Source: Chrysophaeum taylorii (Eukaryota; Sar; Pelagophyceae; Pelagomonadales; Pelagomonadaceae). From it: 64,000 bases of DNA. Within the stretch, counting starts at the first letter, position 1; the number at the start of each line of letters is the position of its first letter. The stretch is taken from positions 186,001-250,000 of the forward strand of contig JAQMWT010000675.1 in the NCBI GenBank assembly GCA_029834535.1, in the 5' to 3' direction. The position numbers and the translations under genes were made by a program. Below are positions 28,473 through 38,273 of this stretch, in pieces. Below the pieces are notes generated by a model, which ran no database searches, had not been told where the DNA came from, and worked only from the letters and a program-made list of their open reading frames with translations.

Positions 28473-31400
28473 TCAAGGGAGAGACATCTGGGTTTTTTGT
28501 TTGTTGTCGAGCATGATGCGGGCTGTCTTGCCGCATGCTTTGCCGTGGCCGCAGTTGGAGAGAAGCTCCATCGAGTGGAAGACGTGGTGGAGCGTGTCGA
28601 GGGTGTCGTCGTTGAGACGAGCATCGTCGTCCATGATGGTGTCGACGGTGTTGCGGAAGATCTTGGAACCCTCGCGGCAGGGGGCGCAGAGCTGGCAGGA
28701 CTCGATTTCGTAGAACTTAGCCTTGGCGCGGAAAATGTGTTTTGGGTCGAAGTTGTCCTTCCTGAAGACGACGATCGAGCCGCCGGCGCTGAGGTGTCCC
28801 GGCTTGAACGCGAGAGAGAGAGGGAGATCGAAGTCACTGGGGTAAGTAAGCATCTCGGTGAGGCCTCCGACCTCGACGGCGGCGATGTCCTCGATGGGGA
28901 TTCCCGCGGATTCTTCGAGGACGGCGCGGAGCGTCATGCCCATGGGTATGGCGGCGAGGGTCGGGACGGCGACGTCGCCGGACAGCGAGATGAGCTTTGC
29001 TCCTCCCAGCTCCGGAAGCATGGCGAGATCGTGGAACTCGTCGCCGCCGTGGTAGACGATGGAGGGGATCCAGGCGAAGGTCTCGACGTTGGAGACGAGG
29101 GTCGGGACGTCGAAGAGCCCGCGAACGGTGGGAAACTCGCGCTTGGTTCTCGCCTGCGGGAGATTTCCCTCCAAGCTCTCGAAGAGTGCGGTTTCTTCGC
29201 CGCAGACGTAGGGGCCGCCCCCCAGACACACGATGAACTCGAGGTCGTCGGGGACTTTGGCGTTGAGTTGGGTCCGGTATCTTCGGAAATCTTCTTCGAT
29301 TAGGGGCTTGAGGTTCTTGTACTCGTATCTGAGATAGATGTAGCACTCCTTGGCACCCACGACGTGGGCCGCGATGGCCATTCCCGTCAGCATCCGCATG
29401 CGGGACGATTGGTTTCGGAGGAGGTAGTAGTCTTTGAAGGTCGACGGCAGGCCTTCGTCGGCGTTGACGACGACGCACTTGCGACCCGGGGGTTGGTCGC
29501 GCACGGCTTTCCACTTGATGTGGGTCGGAAAGCCCGCGCCGCCGCAGCCGCGGAGCATCGAGCAGTCGAGGTCCTTGATCAACTCCTCGGGGTCCGTCGC
29601 GTAGGCCTTTAGAGAGACGGGACACGTCCCCGAAGCCAGGATATTTTTGTCGGCGTCGGAGAGCATGACGTCCTCGATCACCGAGGGCGCGTTTGGCGAG
29701 AACCTTCGCATCGACAACACGTTGAAGTTGATGTCGGGGAGCGGGTTCTCGAAGGTGTCGAGACTGTCGAACCGCGGGTCGTTCGGACTCTGGATGTTCG
29801 CGAGGTGGTGGATTCGAGAATCGCCGACGCGTTTGACGAGGGCGGCGGGCGCGCCGTCGACGCACCATCCGAGCCACGAGGTCATGTGGTACTTGATGCC
29901 GCGCCGCTCGAGCTGCTCGCGGACGCGGTCGCTGCCGTGTTGGCGGCAGTGGATCGACTCGCAGACGTAGACCGTGGTGTCGGGCGTCTCGGGGCTCCGC
30001 GGGAAGTAATGGTAGTGCGAGAGCGCCGACTCGATGTTGACGGGCGACGCGCCGACGTGGTCGGCGATGGCCGCAATCGCACCCTCCGAGACGTATCCGA
30101 TGACGTCCACGACGTCGCTGAACATGTTGGTCAAAAGAGCCCGGGACCCCTCGGGGTACCGCTTGTGGAGGATGTCGTCCTTCACGAACTTGGCGTCCGA
30201 GGATTGGGAGAGCAAGACGCGCGCTTCGGGTCGTCGCGCCGAGTACGTCGTGTGCAGGAGTTCGTGGGAGGCGTGGCCCATCGGCTCGTGGAGGAAGTCA
30301 CGGTACAATTCTTTTATGGCGGGGTTTTCGTGCGACTTTCGAAGCGGGAGGTCGCGGTCTTCCTTGTAGATGAGCTTTGCGCGCTCCTTTTTGATGTCCA
30401 TCGACGTCGGCTTGGGCTGGCCGCCGCCGCCCAAGCAGCCGCCGGGACAACACATCACCTCAACAAAGTGGTACGGCGGAGGGAGTCCATGGTGGTTGGC
30501 GAGGCGAATCTCCTCGCACAACTTCCGCGCGTTCGAGAGCCCGTGGGCGACAGCGACCTTGACCTCGACCCCTTCGAGGAACTTCCACTCTCGAGAAACG
30601 TTCTCGAGCTTGACGGCGGCCGCCTTGACGCCCTGCATCCCCCGGACCGGCTGGACGTCGAGCTTGGCGAAGGGCACGGGCCGTCCCGTGACGACTTCGT
30701 AGGCTGTCCGTAGGGCAGCTTCCATGACCCCCCCCGTCGCCCCAAAGATCAACCCCGCGCCGCTCGCGATCCCGAACGGCCGGTCGAACTCGGCCAATTT
30801 CGACGTCGGATCAAGCGCGGTAGGGTCGACGTCGTGCGTCCTCAAAAGCTCGGCGTACTCCCGCGTGGTCAAGACCGCGTCGACGTGCGGGATTCCATCC
30901 GTCGAGAATTCGGGCCGATCGGCTTCGTACTTCTTGGCGACGCACGGCATCACGGCGATCGACACGACGTCGTTCGGATCCACGCCGTGCTTTCGCGCCC
31001 AGTACTGCTTCGTCAACGCTCCGGCCATCTGCATCGGGGACTTGCACGAGCTCACGTTTGGAAGGAGGTCGTGAAAATTCTTTTCAACAAAGGTCACCCA
31101 CCCCGGCGAACACGACGTAATCTGCGGAAGCGCCTCGTGGATGTCGTCCGGCCCGTACCGCTTCTCGCCCGTCAGCGAGCGCCGGATTCGCTCGAGCAAC
31201 TCGTTCGCTTCCTCGATGATCGTCAGGTCCGCCGAGAAGTTGGTGTCGAAGACGTGGACGTTGTCTCCCAGCAACCGCGCCGCGGCCACCATTTCCCGCG
31301 TCAACGACTGCTCGCCCGGAGCCTTGCCAAACTCCTCGGCGAGCGCGACGCGCACCGCGGGCGCGAACTGGATCACCTTTGGCCTCGTCGGGTCTCGCAT

Positions 31401-32033
31401 CGCCTCGCGCACCACGTCCAACGCCGACGCCTCCCGCAGCGCCCCCGTCGGACACACGTTGATGCACTGCCCACAGTTCACGCACTCGGTCTGCGGGAGC
31501 GGCGTCCCGTGGAACCCTTTGACCTCGGTCGCCGACAGCTCCGCGTCCGTCCCGCCGTCGCGAAGTTCTCCGATCGCAGCGACGCCCTGCACGCCCCGGC
31601 ACATCTGAACGCACAAGTTGCAGTGATTGCACAGCTCGGGCTGCCGGATCACGTAGCGCGTCCGAGGGTGCACGGTCCCTTCCTTGCTCGAAGGCCTTAA
31701 AGCCAATATCTCTGCCGCCGAGCCCAACCGCGTTTCGCTCTTGAATTTTGGATCCACAGCCATCGCCGCCTCGCGTAACGACCTCACGAGCTCGCTCTTC
31801 GTGTCGATTATCATGCCCTCGCGCACATACGTCGTGCACGCCGGCTTCATCTTCCCGTCGACCACGACGCTGCACGCTCGGCATCGCCCGCCGGAATCGA
31901 TGATGTCCGGATGCCAGCAAATGAAGGGAAGCCGGACGCCCAATGCCTGGAGGCTCGTCAGGAGCAGCCCGCCGCCGAGCCGCACGGCCTCGCCGTTAAC
32001 GCGCACGGGAAACACTTTCCTCATCTTGTCCAT
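28473..32033 (-). CDS. trimodular [FeFe]-hydrogenase: HydA + NuoE-like + NuoF-like
   Basis: One 1186-residue ORF. Residues 1-70: plant-type [2Fe-2S] domain (Cys39, 51, 54, 66). Residues 130-200: two [4Fe-4S] sets (Cys135/138/141/145 and 184/187/190/194). Residues 220-555: H-cluster domain with TSCSPGW (306-312), MPCVAKKYE (362-370) and EVMCCPGGCLGGGGQP (525-540). Residues 585-740: NuoE/HydC-like thioredoxin-fold unit (Cys691, 696, 724). Residues 790-1175: NuoF/HydB-like flavoprotein with GCGGAGFPT, NADEGLPSTFKD, CGEETALFESLEGN and cluster ligands Cys1113/1116/1119/1161. Such enzymes exchange electrons between H2 and NAD(H), sometimes with ferredoxin (bifurcation). An in-frame TGA eight codons upstream fixes the start and leaves no targeting leader, so it looks cytosolic. 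No HydE/F/G maturase lies in the window. Confidence 0.96.
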   Translation of the reverse strand: MDKMRKVFPVRVNGEAVRLGGGLLLTSLQALGVRLPFICWHPDIIDSGGRCRACSVVVDGKMKPACTTYVREGMIIDTKSELVRSLREAAMAVDPKFKSETRLGSAAEILALRPSSKEGTVHPRTRYVIRQPELCNHCNLCVQMCRGVQGVAAIGELRDGGTDAELSATEVKGFHGTPLPQTECVNCGQCINVCPTGALREASALDVVREAMRDPTRPKVIQFAPAVRVALAEEFGKAPGEQSLTREMVAAARLLGDNVHVFDTNFSADLTIIEEANELLERIRRSLTGEKRYGPDDIHEALPQITSCSPGWVTFVEKNFHDLLPNVSSCKSPMQMAGALTKQYWARKHGVDPNDVVSIAVMPCVAKKYEADRPEFSTDGIPHVDAVLTTREYAELLRTHDVDPTALDPTSKLAEFDRPFGIASGAGLIFGATGGVMEAALRTAYEVVTGRPVPFAKLDVQPVRGMQGVKAAAVKLENVSREWKFLEGVEVKVAVAHGLSNARKLCEEIRLANHHGLPPPYHFVEVMCCPGGCLGGGGQPKPTSMDIKKERAKLIYKEDRDLPLRKSHENPAIKELYRDFLHEPMGHASHELLHTTYSARRPEARVLLSQSSDAKFVKDDILHKRYPEGSRALLTNMFSDVVDVIGYVSEGAIAAIADHVGASPVNIESALSHYHYFPRSPETPDTTVYVCESIHCRQHGSDRVREQLERRGIKYHMTSWLGWCVDGAPAALVKRVGDSRIHHLANIQSPNDPRFDSLDTFENPLPDINFNVLSMRRFSPNAPSVIEDVMLSDADKNILASGTCPVSLKAYATDPEELIKDLDCSMLRGCGGAGFPTHIKWKAVRDQPPGRKCVVVNADEGLPSTFKDYYLLRNQSSRMRMLTGMAIAAHVVGAKECYIYLRYEYKNLKPLIEEDFRRYRTQLNAKVPDDLEFIVCLGGGPYVCGEETALFESLEGNLPQARTKREFPTVRGLFDVPTLVSNVETFAWIPSIVYHGGDEFHDLAMLPELGGAKLISLSGDVAVPTLAAIPMGMTLRAVLEESAGIPIEDIAAVEVGGLTEMLTYPSDFDLPLSLAFKPGHLSAGGSIVVFRKDNFDPKHIFRAKAKFYEIESCQLCAPCREGSKIFRNTVDTIMDDDARLNDDTLDTLHHVFHSMELLSNCGHGKACGKTARIMLDNKQKTQMSLP

Positions 32034-32669
32034 GGTTGTTCGAACAACTCTCTCAACTCACCTTCTCTCTCTTGAGGGAGGTTCTTTTCTTCCTCAACCT
32101 TCAAGCAACTCAATTTATTCGGATTCGTAATTATTATTATTATTATTATTATATTGCACCTAGATAGAAGTTTACATACATTGAGGCAGGCTCCAGTGAT
32201 GATGATGATGATGATGATATGAGCCTTGAATTATAATTAACTATTGCTCTATAATTCATCATCATCAACACAAGCGCATGCAAGGCCGCGAGCAGCAACG
32301 CATGGAAGCAGAGAAGTGCGTGAGCACTCTCGAAACGAAATGCATCTCGAGACACATCATGAATCCAGGCCGACTGGCGCCTCTTCCTCCTCGGAGAGCA
32401 AGCGTGGCGAGGAGGAGGTTGTGACAACCCCCGCACTTCCTTCGACGCTGGAGCACTTCCACATGAGCCGCAAGTCGGCGGCTACGCCCTGGGTCGTCGG
32501 GCCCTTGATCGTCGCACTGGCGTCGGTCGTGAGTCGTCATCTTACCGAGGAGGATTCGCGCGAGACCCCATCCGTCGCGGATTCCTCTCGCGGCAATCGC
32601 GGGCACGGCAAATCGCAAATCGCGCAAAACAGACTGCCACTGCACCTGCGAGGTAACCACCACCACCTC
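32034..32669. other. intergenic region upstream of the hydrogenase
   Basis: No gene is supported. It contains a (TTA)n run at about 32130-32151, an (ATG)n run near 32199-32219 and the presumed hydrogenase promoter. CAACTCTCTCAACTCACC and similar CTTCAAC words lie within 70 bases of the hydrogenase start. Confidence 0.5.
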
Positions 32670-33607
32670 GTTTTTTTTCCCTGAACACGTGGGTCGAGAT
32701 CACGCCGAGCACCGGTCTGCCGCCGGAAAGACTCGCGCGCGCCGCGGATACCGACGAATATCTGTATATCCATCCACGGGGTTATGTACGGCTTCGCGAA
32801 CTCCTCGTACGCCGATATGTGGCGGTACCACAATCCCAACGACACCTGGGAGGAAGTGCTGACGACGGGCGACGTGCCGTCGGCGCGCCTACACCACTCT
32901 ATGGTCGCCGTCAACGACGCGCAACTCCTGATTTTTGACGGCTTCAACGTCTTCAAGACCATGCCGGACCACGACTCGTACGACGACTTGTACTCGCTCG
33001 ACATCTCCACCAGGGTCTGGACCAAGCTTGGCCCGAACGACGTAGACGGCGCGACGCGGCCCTCCAAACGTGGCGCGCACGACGCCGTCTACGTCGACGG
33101 GTACGTGTTCGTCTTCGGTGGCTTCGAGGTCATTGGCGCCACGGGCCACTACGCCGAACTCTGGCGCTACGACTATCGCGAAAACTTCTGGACCGATCTC
33201 ACGCCCGAGAACAACAACAACCCGGGAGAAGATGACGCGTTTGCCGCGGGCCGAGGTTCTCGTGGACTGTCCGCGACGGCCTCGCATACCTCTTTGGCGG
33301 CGCCTGCGAGGCGACGGGCCTCTACTACGACGAGGGCCAGTGCAGCGACTCCTGGAGCTACACCCCCCTCGCCGACGCCTGGACGCAGCTCGACCCGGAC
33401 GGCGACGTCCCGGCTGCTCGTCGCGCGACCCACGGCGACATTGCCGTTTACGGCATCTTGCACCTCTACGGCGGCGTATGCATCGTCAACGGCACCTCCG
33501 AAATCTTCGACGACTTTTATGCTTACGATCCCACCTCCAACACCTGGTTCCTTGGGAGTACGAGGTCCAGCCGCCAATCTCCGACGACCCCTCCACCTTA
33601 CCTCTGA
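32670..33607 (+). pseudogene. Kelch-repeat protein gene with frame changes
   Basis: Kelch blades are clear: NTWVEITPSTGLPPERLARAA near 32690, SYADMWRYHNPNDTWEEV near 32808, DLYSLDISTRVWTKLG near 32985, YVFVFGGFEVIGATGHYAELWRYD near 33105, LAYLFGGACEATG near 33278 and ILHLYGGVCIVNGTSEIFDDFYAYDPTSNTW near 33455 in part. Sense moves between frames near 32780 and 33250, and a signal or proper start is not evident. It is therefore a pseudogene, a gene with very small introns, or a site of sequencing indels. Intact relatives form beta-propellers that bind partner proteins. The last frame ends with TGA at 33605-33607, 44 bases before the next start. Confidence 0.65.
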
Positions 33608-33651
33608 TATTCCATTGGTAGGTGGTCACGGGGGTAATAACATAAGGAAGA

Positions 33652-35061
33652 ATGATCATCTCAGTGCCCTGGTCACCGTCGAGCTTCGCGGTGACGGTGG
33701 ACAAGGTGCTGTCGCAGGAGGAATGCTCGGCGCTGATCGCGCGCGCCGACGAGGCGGGGTGGGCGGAGTCGCCCATGGCGCCGCTTCAGTCGGGGCTGCG
33801 GTCGCGGTTGGATGACCCAGAATTAACGAGAGAAGTGTTTTCGCGGCTGCGGCCATCGCTTCCCGGCGTTCACTTGCGACGCGCCGTGGTCGGGTTGACG
33901 CCCACGCTCCGATTCGTGCGGTATCCGGTAGGGTGCGCCGTCGCGCCGCACCCCGACACCGCGGGCGGCGACCGGCACACTCCGGTGATGGAGCCGTGCT
34001 CGTCGCTGTTGACGTGCCTGCTCTACCTCAACGAGGGCTACGTGGGGTGCGAGACGCACCTCCTCCCCCCCGACGCCAAGACGTGCGAGGGCGGAGTGCG
34101 CGTCGAGCCCGCGGTCGGCCGCGCCCTCATCTTCGACCACGGTATCCTCCACGGGTGTCCTCCGCTGTCGTCGGGGCCGGAAAAAATCGTTTGTCGCGTC
34201 GACGTCGCCTTCGAGGACCTCGACCACGCGACCGGCGAGAAGCTCGCAAACCCGTACCGCGACTCGACGCTGCGGCGACGCCCCACCCCGGCAGCGCGGC
34301 GGGCTTTCTCCAAGGTGGCGCGCGCTCTGGCTCGGCCGACGGAAGCTCGAACTTTTTCCGGAGCGGTCGCGGTAGTCACGGGAAGTTCGTCTGGAATCGG
34401 AAAAGCGCTGTGCGAGGGGTTGCGAGGATTGGGGATGGACGTCGTGGGCGTGGCGCGCTCGAACGCCGAGGTTTGCGCTGACGTCACCGATCCGACGAGC
34501 GCGGCGCGCGTCCTCGCGAGCGCCTTCGGGCGCTCGAGAGTCAATAACGGGGCACCCCTCGTGCTCGTGAACAACGCGGGCATTGGCGACGAACGGGCTC
34601 TCGTCTTGGACGGAGACCAGGAGGCCTGCGAACGGGTCTTCCGCTGCAACGCTCTCGCCCCGCTCGACTGGATGCGCGAATTTATTCGGCTCCTGCGTAC
34701 CTCGAAAGCGCCTCGAGGCCACGTCTTCAACATTTCATCCATGTCCGCGCACCGCCTTCTCGCCCCCCACCTCGGCGTCTACGCCGCCTCCAAGGCCGCG
34801 CTCCAAACCCTCACAGAGGCCGCGCGCCTCGACCTCCAGCGACGCGATCTCCCCTACAAAGTTTCCCTCGTCTCGCCCGGCCTCGTCGAGACTAACTTCT
34901 ATGCCCGCATGACCGGCAGCCAGGCTAAAGCCGACCTCGTATACGCCGCCTCGAGATCCCTCCACCCCCAGGACGTCGTCGACGCGGTCCTCTACGCCCT
35001 CCAGGCACCCGACAGAGTCCAGGTCCACGACATCCTCCTTCGCCCCCAAGGGGGCCACTAG
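33652..35061 (+). CDS. 2-oxoglutarate/Fe(II) oxygenase fused to short-chain dehydrogenase
   Basis: The 469-residue protein has two enzyme domains. Residues 15-190 are a prolyl-4-hydroxylase-like double-stranded helix: iron ligands His100 and Asp102 in HPDTAGG, a later His163 or His167 in FDHGILHG, and a basic 2OG anchor at Lys178 or Arg182. Residues 236-455 are a classical SDR: TGSSSGIG (243-250), NNAG (307-310), ISSM (361-364) and YAASK (377-381) with the Tyr377/Lys381 pair. An oxygenase followed by an NAD(P)-linked dehydrogenase suggests hydroxylation then oxidation of the same substrate, but the substrate is unknown. No targeting signal is seen. The start ATG is 44 bases after the Kelch relic. 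Confidence 0.9.
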   Translation: MIISVPWSPSSFAVTVDKVLSQEECSALIARADEAGWAESPMAPLQSGLRSRLDDPELTREVFSRLRPSLPGVHLRRAVVGLTPTLRFVRYPVGCAVAPHPDTAGGDRHTPVMEPCSSLLTCLLYLNEGYVGCETHLLPPDAKTCEGGVRVEPAVGRALIFDHGILHGCPPLSSGPEKIVCRVDVAFEDLDHATGEKLANPYRDSTLRRRPTPAARRAFSKVARALARPTEARTFSGAVAVVTGSSSGIGKALCEGLRGLGMDVVGVARSNAEVCADVTDPTSAARVLASAFGRSRVNNGAPLVLVNNAGIGDERALVLDGDQEACERVFRCNALAPLDWMREFIRLLRTSKAPRGHVFNISSMSAHRLLAPHLGVYAASKAALQTLTEAARLDLQRRDLPYKVSLVSPGLVETNFYARMTGSQAKADLVYAASRSLHPQDVVDAVLYALQAPDRVQVHDILLRPQGGH

Positions 35062-36693
35062 TTAGTTAGTTAGTCGGGCTCCTATCTATACCGGTGCGGC
35101 CTTGCGCCTTCTTTTTTCGGGTCTTTCTTGCGAGAGTGTCACGAGGGCGGGGGTCTGAAAAAAATGGCGTTGCCATTTTTTCTGTGGTGAAGGCACCAGT
35201 CGCGGCCGCCGGTGACGTCGCACCCGGCATGCTGTTGCCGCCGTCTTTTAACAGCTCGAGCTCTGGTATCCGGCGACGCTGGGCCCAGCGACGCAGCTGG
35301 CAGTGTTGGATGTGGTGCTTTATTGGCCAGGTATATATGGACGCAGGAGGAGCCTTGATTTCTGCGAAGCGAAGCGAAGCGAAGCGAAGCGAAGCGGCGG
35401 CGACAGAAGCGCAAGAAGAATGCGGTGACGAACCGGAGGCTGGAGGCGACGGTCGTCGGTGAGTTTTGTTTAATTTGGTGCCTTACGCGCTCTCTCTCAA
35501 TTATGCTATGCTGATGCTGCTGGGACTTATGACTACTACTTGTGCGCTCAAGAGGTGAGCTCACTCATTAGTGGGAGTCTGATGCGTTTGCTGCTGCGAC
35601 TTCGTGACCGAGTTTTGTGGTCCGTTGTCAGCGCACATGGCGGTTATGCCAGCTTTCGGGATTTTATCGCTTGCTCTTTCTTTGATATTGTTGTTTTCTT
35701 CACTTTGCCCTTTTCTCTTTTTCTTGTAACGAAAAGTTTTTTATGATCACCATCCGTGAAAACTAAAAAAATATATATTAACTACTACTGTGTACACTAC
35801 TATACTTTACTGTTTTTTCGTCCCGCGCTCGATGTAGGAATTTTTAGGTTTCGATGTGAGTAGCTGAAGCTTACCCCAGAGTATCTGACCGTTTTGATCC
35901 GTTATCCATTAGTCTCTCTTCCTCTCGGTCCGTTCCTCTGATCATTGTCTTGATCCGTTGCATTCATTCAACGTGGCGCGAACTACTACTTCAAGGAGCC
36001 TGCAAAGAGCCACGCACGCACGATAAGGGTAAAGACTTGTCGCCACATATGTAATCCCGCAGAGGCTCGAACACGCCACCCGCTTTAGTTCGGCACGCGA
36101 ACGAGTTTTCTTGCGGCACGAGAATGACAGCGACTCTTCCTTCCACTGTCTTGGATTTGGACGTCCTTCAATCAGACACGTCGGTTTCAGACTTGGGGAT
36201 GTCTCGCATTTCCGCTCGGACGCGCCACATCCGGAGGCGAAAGAAGAACAAACAAACTATATATAGAGTGTGGGTTTAGGGTAAATAAACCTGGAGAGTC
36301 ACCATACGTCTACGACTGGCAGTGAGGTGCGCACTCCACATTTGGGCTTGTCCCCGCCATGTGCCCCCAATGCGCGGCCACCTTGTTTCCTTCCGCAGTA
36401 TCTTCGAGCCTCCTCCCAAATGGATAGAATAAGAAGATGAGGCAGCCAAACAAAACCGCCGAGAGAGAGAGAGAGTGTGTCGGAGGTAGTAGAGCCGCTC
36501 AGGACTTGGACCGCCCACCCACAGAGAATATTACCTAGGGGAAGACCCAAAAAAAAACAGCATCCCATCCCGCCGCCTCGTCGACACGTGAATATTGTCG
36601 ATCATCATCGTGCCTTCCTTCCTTTCTTTTAGAGAATAAACGGAGCGGAATCCTTCCTCCCGGATAAAAAAGGAGGAAATGATAGGTAGGTAC
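35062..36693. other. 1.6-kb intergenic region
   Basis: No gene is seen. The stretch is less GC rich than its flanks and includes a GAAGC pentamer array (35366-35395), an AT-rich part near 35760-35820 and a telomere-like GGGTTTAGGGT at 36273-36283. A GA run lies at 36460-36475. It probably holds the 3' end of the convergent CDC37 transcript. Confidence 0.5.
35366..35395 (+). repeat. (GAAGC)6 pentanucleotide microsatellite
   Basis: Six perfect GAAGC units are in tandem, with a partial GCGAA context just before. Non-coding as far as can be seen. Confidence 0.9.
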
Positions 36694-37815
36694 TTAGGCG
36701 TCAGCAGCAGGGTCGGGGTGGGTCGAGTCTTCGGCGGCAGGTGATCCGGCGGCGGCGGTGGAATTGTCGTCGTCGTCGTCGTCGTCGTCGTCGGGAGCAT
36801 CTTTGTTGGAGACCCAGAGGCCGGAGGCTTCGCAGCGGTCCATGTGGTGCTTGGCTTCCTGGATGGGCATCGCCTCGAGAGCGACTTGGAGCATTTGGGT
36901 GTCCTTGGCCTCGAAGGCCTCCTGCATGGACTTTGGGAGGGACTCGAAGACCTCGACGGGGTCGAGGCCGCCCGGGCCCACGCGCTCCTCCTTGGACAGC
37001 TCAACCTGGTCCTTCTCCATTTCCTTGCGCTTGTCGACGGCCCTTTTTTGAATGCGCTCGACAAAGCCCTCCACGGCCTGGTCGAAGCCGGCTTTGTAGG
37101 AAGGTTCGGCGATGCGGCTGAAGAAAGGAAGTACGACATCTCTAGGATGACGACGCATCGAGGTCGCGAGCTCGGTAATGTGTGAAAGAATTTGCGAATT
37201 GCGCGCCGCGCGACGCATCTTTTCGGGGTAGCCGTTCATCTCGTCCTCGAGGCAGCTGAGCAAAAAGTATGACTGGGCGTGCTCGTGCAAGAGTACGTCG
37301 CCGCGCTCGTGAATTTTTTTTTTGGTTTCGTCTGGATCCACCGTCTGAAGAAAATCTTCGAGAGCTTCCTCGTGTTTTTCGACAAATTGGGCGTAGGACA
37401 TGACCGCCTCCTTCTCGCTGGTGGGGCCCATCTTGAGGCCGCCGACGAGCTCCGAGCCGTCGGCACCCCGTCCCGAGACGATCGTGTGTTCGGAAGCCGT
37501 CTGACATATGTTGTCTACGTTCCACTTTTTGTTCCGTTCCATGTACTCGAGGCGCTCGGACCGCTCCATGATGCGCTCCTTGATCTCGCGCTTCTCGGCG
37601 ATGTCGCTCGCTTCCTTCAGACGCTTCGCGTCGGTCTCGTTCTCGGCGACGAGGGCCTTCTTCTCCGCCTCCTCCTGGTCCTCCCTTTCCACGCGGGACC
37701 GGTGCTTCATCCGGAACCACGAGGCCTTGTCGATGTTCGGGTGGCAGTCCTCCTCGTCATCGCTGATTTCGATGTTGTCCCACTTGCTGTAGTCAAACGG
37801 CTTGTGCCCCGCCAT
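36694..37815 (-). CDS. CDC37: CDC37 Hsp90 kinase co-chaperone
   Basis: The 373-residue protein starts with the family hallmark: FDYSKWDNIEISDDEED and HPNIDKASWFRMKHRSRVER, with Ser18 in the SDDE context matching the CK2-phosphorylated serine of animal CDC37. A coiled-coil N-domain follows (about 35-120), then the Hsp90-binding middle domain (FLLSCLEDEMNGYPEKM and so on to about 290) and the C-terminal helical domain. CDC37 loads protein kinases onto Hsp90. The tail has an aspartate run coded by a GTC/GAC microsatellite. I use the ATG at 37815 rather than the upstream one because homologues begin close to the YSKWD motif. Confidence 0.95.
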   Translation of the reverse strand: MAGHKPFDYSKWDNIEISDDEEDCHPNIDKASWFRMKHRSRVEREDQEEAEKKALVAENETDAKRLKEASDIAEKREIKERIMERSERLEYMERNKKWNVDNICQTASEHTIVSGRGADGSELVGGLKMGPTSEKEAVMSYAQFVEKHEEALEDFLQTVDPDETKKKIHERGDVLLHEHAQSYFLLSCLEDEMNGYPEKMRRAARNSQILSHITELATSMRRHPRDVVLPFFSRIAEPSYKAGFDQAVEGFVERIQKRAVDKRKEMEKDQVELSKEERVGPGGLDPVEVFESLPKSMQEAFEAKDTQMLQVALEAMPIQEAKHHMDRCEASGLWVSNKDAPDDDDDDDDDNSTAAAGSPAAEDSTHPDPAADA

Positions 37816-38273
37816 TATCGTTTCGATATCGAACAACAACAAAACTATCAATCCAAACAAAGGGTTTCTTTGTTTGTGGGTTGGGTTGGTGGTTTTTTGT
37901 TTACTTTAATAAGTTGTTACACGCAGTCTTCTTCTTCTTCTTCTTCTTCTTGTTTTTCTTCTTCAGGAATAAATAATGTTCGTCCGTTGTTTTTTTTGAT
38001 TTATTTTTTTCTCAGCCCCATCCAGGGCTTCCTTCCTTCCTTCCGTTAGGGATTCGAAAAAGTATCCGTTGAAGGAAAGAAAAAGAAACGGGACTCAAAT
38101 TGAATTTTCCTTGGTGGCGACCTAGAAGATTTTTTGTGACGTCGGTGGTAAAAAAATTTCTCGAGAGGTTTTTGCGATCTTCCTGCTTTATTTTCTTCCC
38201 CCCCACCACACCATCACCATTCTAGAGGAGGAGAGGCGCAGTCGCAGTGGTCGCCCAGGCAGGCATCCGATGA
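37816..38273. other. divergent promoter region of CDC37 and the RRM-CCCH-SAM gene
   Basis: No gene is seen. It contains a (CTT)n run at 37930-37952, long T runs, and AGGGTTTCTTTG at 37861-37872. It must hold both promoters. Confidence 0.5.

Noticed and set aside
28473-32033. Hydrogenase gene as bacterial contamination
   Set aside because: The flanks are continuous eukaryotic sequence with the same base composition and triplet style, and the fused single-chain form differs from bacterial operons. Coverage data would still be needed to close the question.
36532-37139. Minus-strand ORF at the 3' end of CDC37 as a separate gene
   Set aside because: It overlaps CDC37 in another frame with Pro/Ser/Thr-rich translation caused by the triplet repeats.
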